This document shows, one piece after another, positions 59,549 through 64,000 of a stretch of DNA of 64,000 nucleotides (position 1 is the first letter of the stretch; the number at the start of each line of letters is the position of its first letter). The DNA is taken from NCBI GenBank assembly GCA_037447655.1, contig JBBHKE010001188.1:298132-362131 (forward strand), given 5' to 3'. The DNA comes from Zygnema cylindricum (Eukaryota > Streptophyta > Zygnematophyceae > Zygnematales > Zygnemataceae). The position numbers and the translations under genes were made by a program. A model generated the notes under the pieces. It was given only the letters and a program-made list of their open reading frames with translations. It had not been told where the DNA came from and did not search any database.

Positions 59549-61562
59549 GCAGGATAAATTAAAAGAGCACGATGGTAAACCATCTGAGTCGATTCCATAA
59601 AAGCAACAGTCGATCGGAGGAGAATAGAAGCCTCCAGTCGCTGTAGAGCCACAGATAAGCGTTGACGGTAAAAAGAAGTAAGGACCGAAGGAGGAGGGCT
59701 CTCGGCTCCTCGACGCTCGAAAGCAAGTCGAGCACAAGTACGGAGAACCTCGTCCAGTGCAACACCCAAACAACCAAAGATCTCGACCGCCATCGGAATA
59801 AAGTCATCCAAAGGGTCCCGCTGGGCATAATCACGCTCCTTCGCCTTAGCAGCATCACGAGCTGCCACCCCAAGATGTCGAGCCACCTGACCAACAACAG
59901 TAGCTGGAGTAGGGTTCACCAAAACAATCTCACCGAAAATGAGACGGGCACCATCAAGCAAAACAACATCGATCCGACGCGAGGGAATAATATGAGAAAC
60001 CTCTCAACACACAGAAAAGCCCCCTTTTGAAGCGATAGTGGCAACGGTGTCTCGAATAGTGTCGTGCGCCTAGACCAAATCTCCCACATCGGAGCAACAA
60101 AGCAAATGGACACCATCGAGCCCCAAGACACGACAACATGCACAAACAAGAGAACCAAGAAAAGGAGGATGGGGGAGGCCGAGGCGAAACCGAAGGGCAG
60201 TGGTGAACTGAGTTGGTGAGAATCGGAGAGTGGACGAAATAGGTGTGGCAAAAAGCCAAGACCCAAAACCAGGTCAACCACAAGAGAGAGACGGGCAAGA
60301 GAAAAATCGGAGGGAAACGCCTTGAAAAGCTCGAATTTAATGGTGGCGACAACCCGATCGGAAATCGATTCTTGGACACGCTCAACAGATTTTGTAACAA
60401 GGGTCAAGAAAATCGTCACATCCACAAGGGAATGGGGAGGAAGAGAACATGACGCATCCAATAGAGATCGCTGGAAGGCGAACACACCGTTTGAAACCCG
60501 AGGATAACAGTAGCTTGAACGGGGGTGTCTCCAGCCAAGAAACGTGAAACAAGAGTAGAGGCAATAAGACACCAACTTCCCAAATAGGCAGCGTGAGAAC
60601 CACGAGCGGTCGATAATAGACCCAACGCTGTAGTAGAAAGAAGGAGGGATGCATGAATGCGAGCTGATGGCCAGACTCGTGATCGAATGCCCCGCGGCTT
60701 AACAGAGTGTGGAGGACGTCCATGAGGCGATCGTCAAAAGCCGAGAGAGAGGAGACAAATGTCGAGGTGGAAGGGGAAGTACGAGTGAGGTAAGAAGGGC
60801 AATGGGGAAAACACCTTGTTAACATAGCAAAAGCAACTTGGGGATCAGGAAGGCGAGGAAGATTGTCCACTTGGGCTAGATCTGTCTATAAAGCATCATC
60901 AAGGAATTGGGTCACGAAAGTATTCAAACCAAGGGGGCAACCAAGCACACGAATGCCATCGGAGGGAGAAGGGGTTTGAAAACCAGGAGGGGTAGTAAAC
61001 GAAACTTGAATATTCTGAGGAGACCAAATAACACACTTCGACGGTTGAACTGAAAGGTGAGTTTGGCTATACGTTCCCTGAAATAATCATATGCCAACAC
61101 GACTTGTTCTCTCGACCCAATAATGTGCGTATCATCTGCGATCGAAGGGAAAAGGCAAGAAGGGAAGGCAACTGCAGAGGCACGAAGGGCTCGGTAATGG
61201 GCAAGGGCGAACAAAGGTCCGCCGAGAGCGTCACCTTGGCGAGTGCCAGTAGCAAAGTATAAAGGAATAAGATCACCATCTTCCGAGAAGGAAAGGTTGC
61301 TTGTCAAAGAATAGAATGCCCTCACAAAGGGGAATAATTGGACAATCAGAGATGGCGCCGCCATAAGCTGTGAAAAAATCACGTTCCGATCCACCGTATT
61401 AAATGCATTAGTAAGGACCAACCAATCCGGATTTACATCCAACAAAGCCCGAATCCCGTGTACCACGGCCTCATAACCCCCTATCGTGGCCACTCCAAAC
61501 GGATGGGGAGAGAAATAATCATGGAAAGCTGGTTGGAGCTGGAGACATATCGCACGAGTTAC
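59549..61562 (-). mobile_element. RLE-type LINE, copy 4 (5'-truncated, internally deleted)
   Basis: Shares the 3' terminus TGCAGGATAAATTAAAA and hairpin (59571-59584) with copy 1, but about 260 bases between the hairpin and the ORF C-terminus are missing: GAGTC is joined directly to GATTCCATAA. The ORF covers most of the RT (VADDTHIIG-type box as IADDTHIIG), the zinc knuckle and the RLE block, with stops and frameshifts. At the site where copy 1 has a 2-base insertion, copy 4 is in frame. The 5' end is fused to DUF1348 intron 1 sequence at 61562. Confidence 0.9.
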
Positions 61563-62389
61563 CAATGGATAAAACCAAAACATATCAAGCATCTGTTTTA
61601 ATTTGTTCAAGTCATCAGTCATCATTCCGAGCAGTTATAAACGACAAAGCACTTCAACTATCACATAATGTGCTCACTTCACTGGCTAATCCAACCGTTC
61701 ACCACAACCATTCATTTAACTTCATTAAATAAAAGCACCATTTCAACATGACAAGTTTTTACTCTTCATACAATTGGTTAAAACTGCAATAGATTCAATA
61801 TGAAGCAAAAGTCACCAGCGAAAATAATTTTAAAAATGACCAAAAAATGTTTGCTGCACAATGCGATGTATAAATGATTTTATCCAGTGAATAACCGGAC
61901 ATCTGAACTTGAAATTCATCAATTTACGTCTGAGACATCTGTTAGGAGAAGGGACGAAGTTTTGTAAATTTTCTTTACAAATTAATTGGGAATTGGGAGA
62001 TGATGAATTAATACTTTGCATTTGCGGAAGCTAAAAAAAAAACACCCCACCTGATAATCGTCTCCCAAGTCTACATAAAGCTGTCACCTGTAGCAAATAT
62101 CACAAAAGCGGCGAAAAAAAAAACTGTACAACAAACATAAAAAAAGGGACAGAAATATGGAATATCTACCTTCACTTTTGCCTTGGCTGACTCAAATGTG
62201 AAAGGGGGGACAATCTTCGGTGGAACAGGAGGTTGACTGGCAGCCATAGCAAGTGGACCTTTCAGTAGTGTTCCTGGTATTTCTTCTTGATTCTTGATTG
62301 CTGGCCCAAGCTTGGAATTTGCACATATTTTCTATTTTAGATTTTACTTTTTGCTTTGCCTTTTTGTCCTGATTAAGGATTGTCTCATC
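61563..62389. repeat. Segmental duplication, distal copy (DUF1348 exon 1 region)
   Basis: 827-base partner of 57832-58660, abutting the truncated RT region of LINE copy 4. The junction lies in a CCAAT shared by the LINE and the gene intron. Confidence 0.93.
62170..62247 (-). pseudogene. Extra copy of DUF1348-gene exon 1
   Basis: 26 codons, [20 protein letters not shown]..., differing from the proximal exon by one Phe to Val change; the GTAGAT donor is intact. No exon 2 follows before the proximal copy. It could serve as an alternative first exon if transcription starts upstream and splices over LINE copy 4 to 56950; otherwise it is a non-functional fragment. Confidence 0.8.
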
Positions 62390-62604
62390 CGTAGTTCAAA
62401 AGTAGGTGGAAGTAGGCCCATACAATATGCCTATTGTATGCAAAACATACAATATGACCTTAAGACCCATATTGTATTCGGCCCTATTCGGACCAATTAA
62501 AACATTCGGACCAAAATATTTTATTTACACCGTCAGATTTAGACGATCGGACGGTCGCTGATCAAAGTAGCGATATAAGAAGATCACATGAAAAGCCCAT
62601 AACA
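62390..62604. other. Spacer with local ATACAATATG repeats
   Basis: AT-rich sequence between the duplicated exon and the next MITE. Nothing coding. Confidence 0.4.
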
Positions 62605-63191
62605 CTACACCGTCGATCGTATTTAGCGTGTAGAAATTATTAGTGTGTAGGATAATTTAGTGTCATGTACACTAATTTTGACTAAGTTTTTTTTTGAAAA
62701 AAAAGTTATACACTAATTTTTCAACGAGCGCCAATATGGGTACAGCTGATTTTGTCGAGAGGATATTCACAGTAATATAGGTAAAAGTACAAATTCTGAC
62801 AATTCGTACACTGTCGCATACTTTCACAGTAATTAATTCCTAACTCTAATTTCGGTTTTTTAGGGGTGTAGGCAATACGTGACAAATAAATGTACACTAA
62901 AACAGGTACAGGTACGAAATCTTTTAATTCACAGGGCAGTTTTTCGTGTGATAGAAGATATTTTTAAAAATATCTGTACTTGTATAAATCAAAAGTACAT
63001 TTTTATACGAACCGACACGTTCCGTACTCCACATTAATAAAAACATACATAAAGTAAAATGGTGTACACTAATTTTTCATCTCGTAATTAGCGTACAGGA
63101 AAAATTAGTATCGTTTACCCTATTTTAGGTAAAGCCTCAAAATTTAGGGGCGCCGAATTAGTGTTCAACACGCTAAATACGATCGACGGTA
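62605..63191. mobile_element. Foldback MITE-family element, ~590 bases
   Basis: Left end TACACCGTCGATCGTATTTA and right end TAAATACGATCGACGGTATA are inverted copies, the same terminus as the 221-base element at 58898. The longer interior has TACACTAATTTTTCA repeats and no long ORF. Its right end directly abuts the TAGTGTTG start of the next element. Confidence 0.75.
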
Positions 63192-64000
63192 TAGTGTTGG
63201 GTATCGAGGACCGTTTGCCAATATTCGATATATATCGAATTTCAGGTACCCGATAATCGATATATCTATTCGATATATCGAATTTCAAATCATCACGATA
63301 TATCTCCGATATATCGCTAAAATATCGTTTCGTCAATATATCGAAGCTAAAAAAAAAAAAAAAAAAAAAATCCCACAGGTTTTCAAAGTCTCGTGACTTC
63401 GGACAAAGTGACTGTAAAATCTTTGCCGGAAAGAAATACGGTTTTTTCCTGAAAGTCAGCAGAGTGAAGGAGATCTCTGAGGTACATTGACGAGGTACAC
63501 TTGTGAAGTACTCGTACGTCATACGCAGGTACGATTTTCCAGACGAAAAAGGTCGGTTTCCAGATATTCGATGATTTTTGAGATTTGGTAGTCAGCTTAC
63601 GTGGAACCACTCATATCAGAACACGTATGTAAAACTTTTTGACAAAAGATACGCGATGTACCCGAGGCCTCTGTAATACATAAATTTTGCTGTCCGTACT
63701 ATTACAGAGACCTCCTCGTGTAACCATACCCCAAATAATTAATCATTACAATTTCAGAATTAGTACTTTTTTGTCGGTTACATTTTGCGGCGTCTACATT
63801 TAAGTCACGGAACGAAAATCACGGCGTACGTGGCGTATTAGACAATTTGACTTTTTCGCTAAAATAACATATTATACAAAAAAATGAAAAAAATAAATTT
63901 AAAAAATACTATATGTCGCGATGATTTATGTTGGTCTCGGTACGATATATCGAGTATCCTGATTGATCGATATTCGATATATTGAATATCGATATTATCG
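63192..64000. mobile_element. hAT-like element, cut by the window end
   Basis: Starts TAGTGTTGGGTATCGAGG, close to the terminus of the element at 27832, followed by dense ATATCG/CGATAT subterminal palindromes. The same palindrome density reappears at 63930-64000, suggesting that the right end lies close to or just past the window edge. No transposase frame seen. Confidence 0.65.

Noticed and set aside
59662-60030. Plus-strand frames inside the LINE copies
   Set aside because: Shadows of the minus-strand LINE ORF, recurring at the same position in copies 1, 2 and 4.

Overview
The window is nuclear DNA of a eukaryote. Genes are split by many GT-AG introns, and transposon debris and low-complexity tracts lie between and inside them. 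The gene set points to the green-plant lineage: a DCD-like domain (a plant-type fold), a LIF2/hnRNP-R-like protein with a plant-style C-terminus, plant-like SAP18 and TERT, and telobox motifs (AAACCCTAA). A streptophyte alga or early land plant fits, but the species cannot be fixed from this sequence.

Five protein-coding genes could be spliced by hand with every exon phase matching. (1) TERT, + strand, about 125-4709: 3' part only, from RT motif 1 to the stop, with very large purine-rich in-frame insertions. (2) A 20-exon, ~2118-residue RING protein, + strand, 7244-24978. It combines an acidic N-terminus, coiled coil, TTC3/DZIP3-type zinc domain, RRM-like fold, PAM2-like motif, DCD-like domain, a possible Tudor/SH3-like segment and a C-terminal C3HC4 RING. 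I know of no described protein with this architecture. (3) SAP18, + strand, 29888-34650, six exons, 161 residues. (4) A LIF2-like three-RRM protein, - strand, 52095-47490, eight exons, 526 residues. (5) A DUF1348/SnoaL-like NTF2-fold protein, - strand, 58517-55040, five exons, 148 residues.

Layout: TERT (0-4.7 kb); gap with a possible promoter (4.7-7.2 kb); the RING gene (7.2-25 kb); a duplicated SAP18 5' end, a G-rich satellite and a hAT-like element (25.4-28.8 kb); SAP18, with a Harbinger-type MITE in intron 2 (29.9-34.7 kb); three related LINEs on the - strand (35.3-45.2 kb); LIF2-like gene (47.5-52.1 kb); intergenic DNA (52.1-55 kb); DUF1348 gene (55-58.5 kb); then a foldback MITE, a fourth LINE fragment, a second copy of the DUF1348 first exon, another MITE and the start of a second hAT-like element (58.9-64 kb).

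The LINEs are single-ORF elements with an N-terminal zinc finger, an RT with an ADD box, a CxC..H..C knuckle and a C-terminal PD-(D/E)XK-like (RLE) nuclease. All four copies keep a 3'-terminal perfect hairpin. The genes are not co-transcribed and their adjacency implies no shared pathway. Two unrelated genes here (SAP18 and DUF1348) both carry an extra upstream copy of promoter plus first coding exon about 3.4-3.7 kb away.
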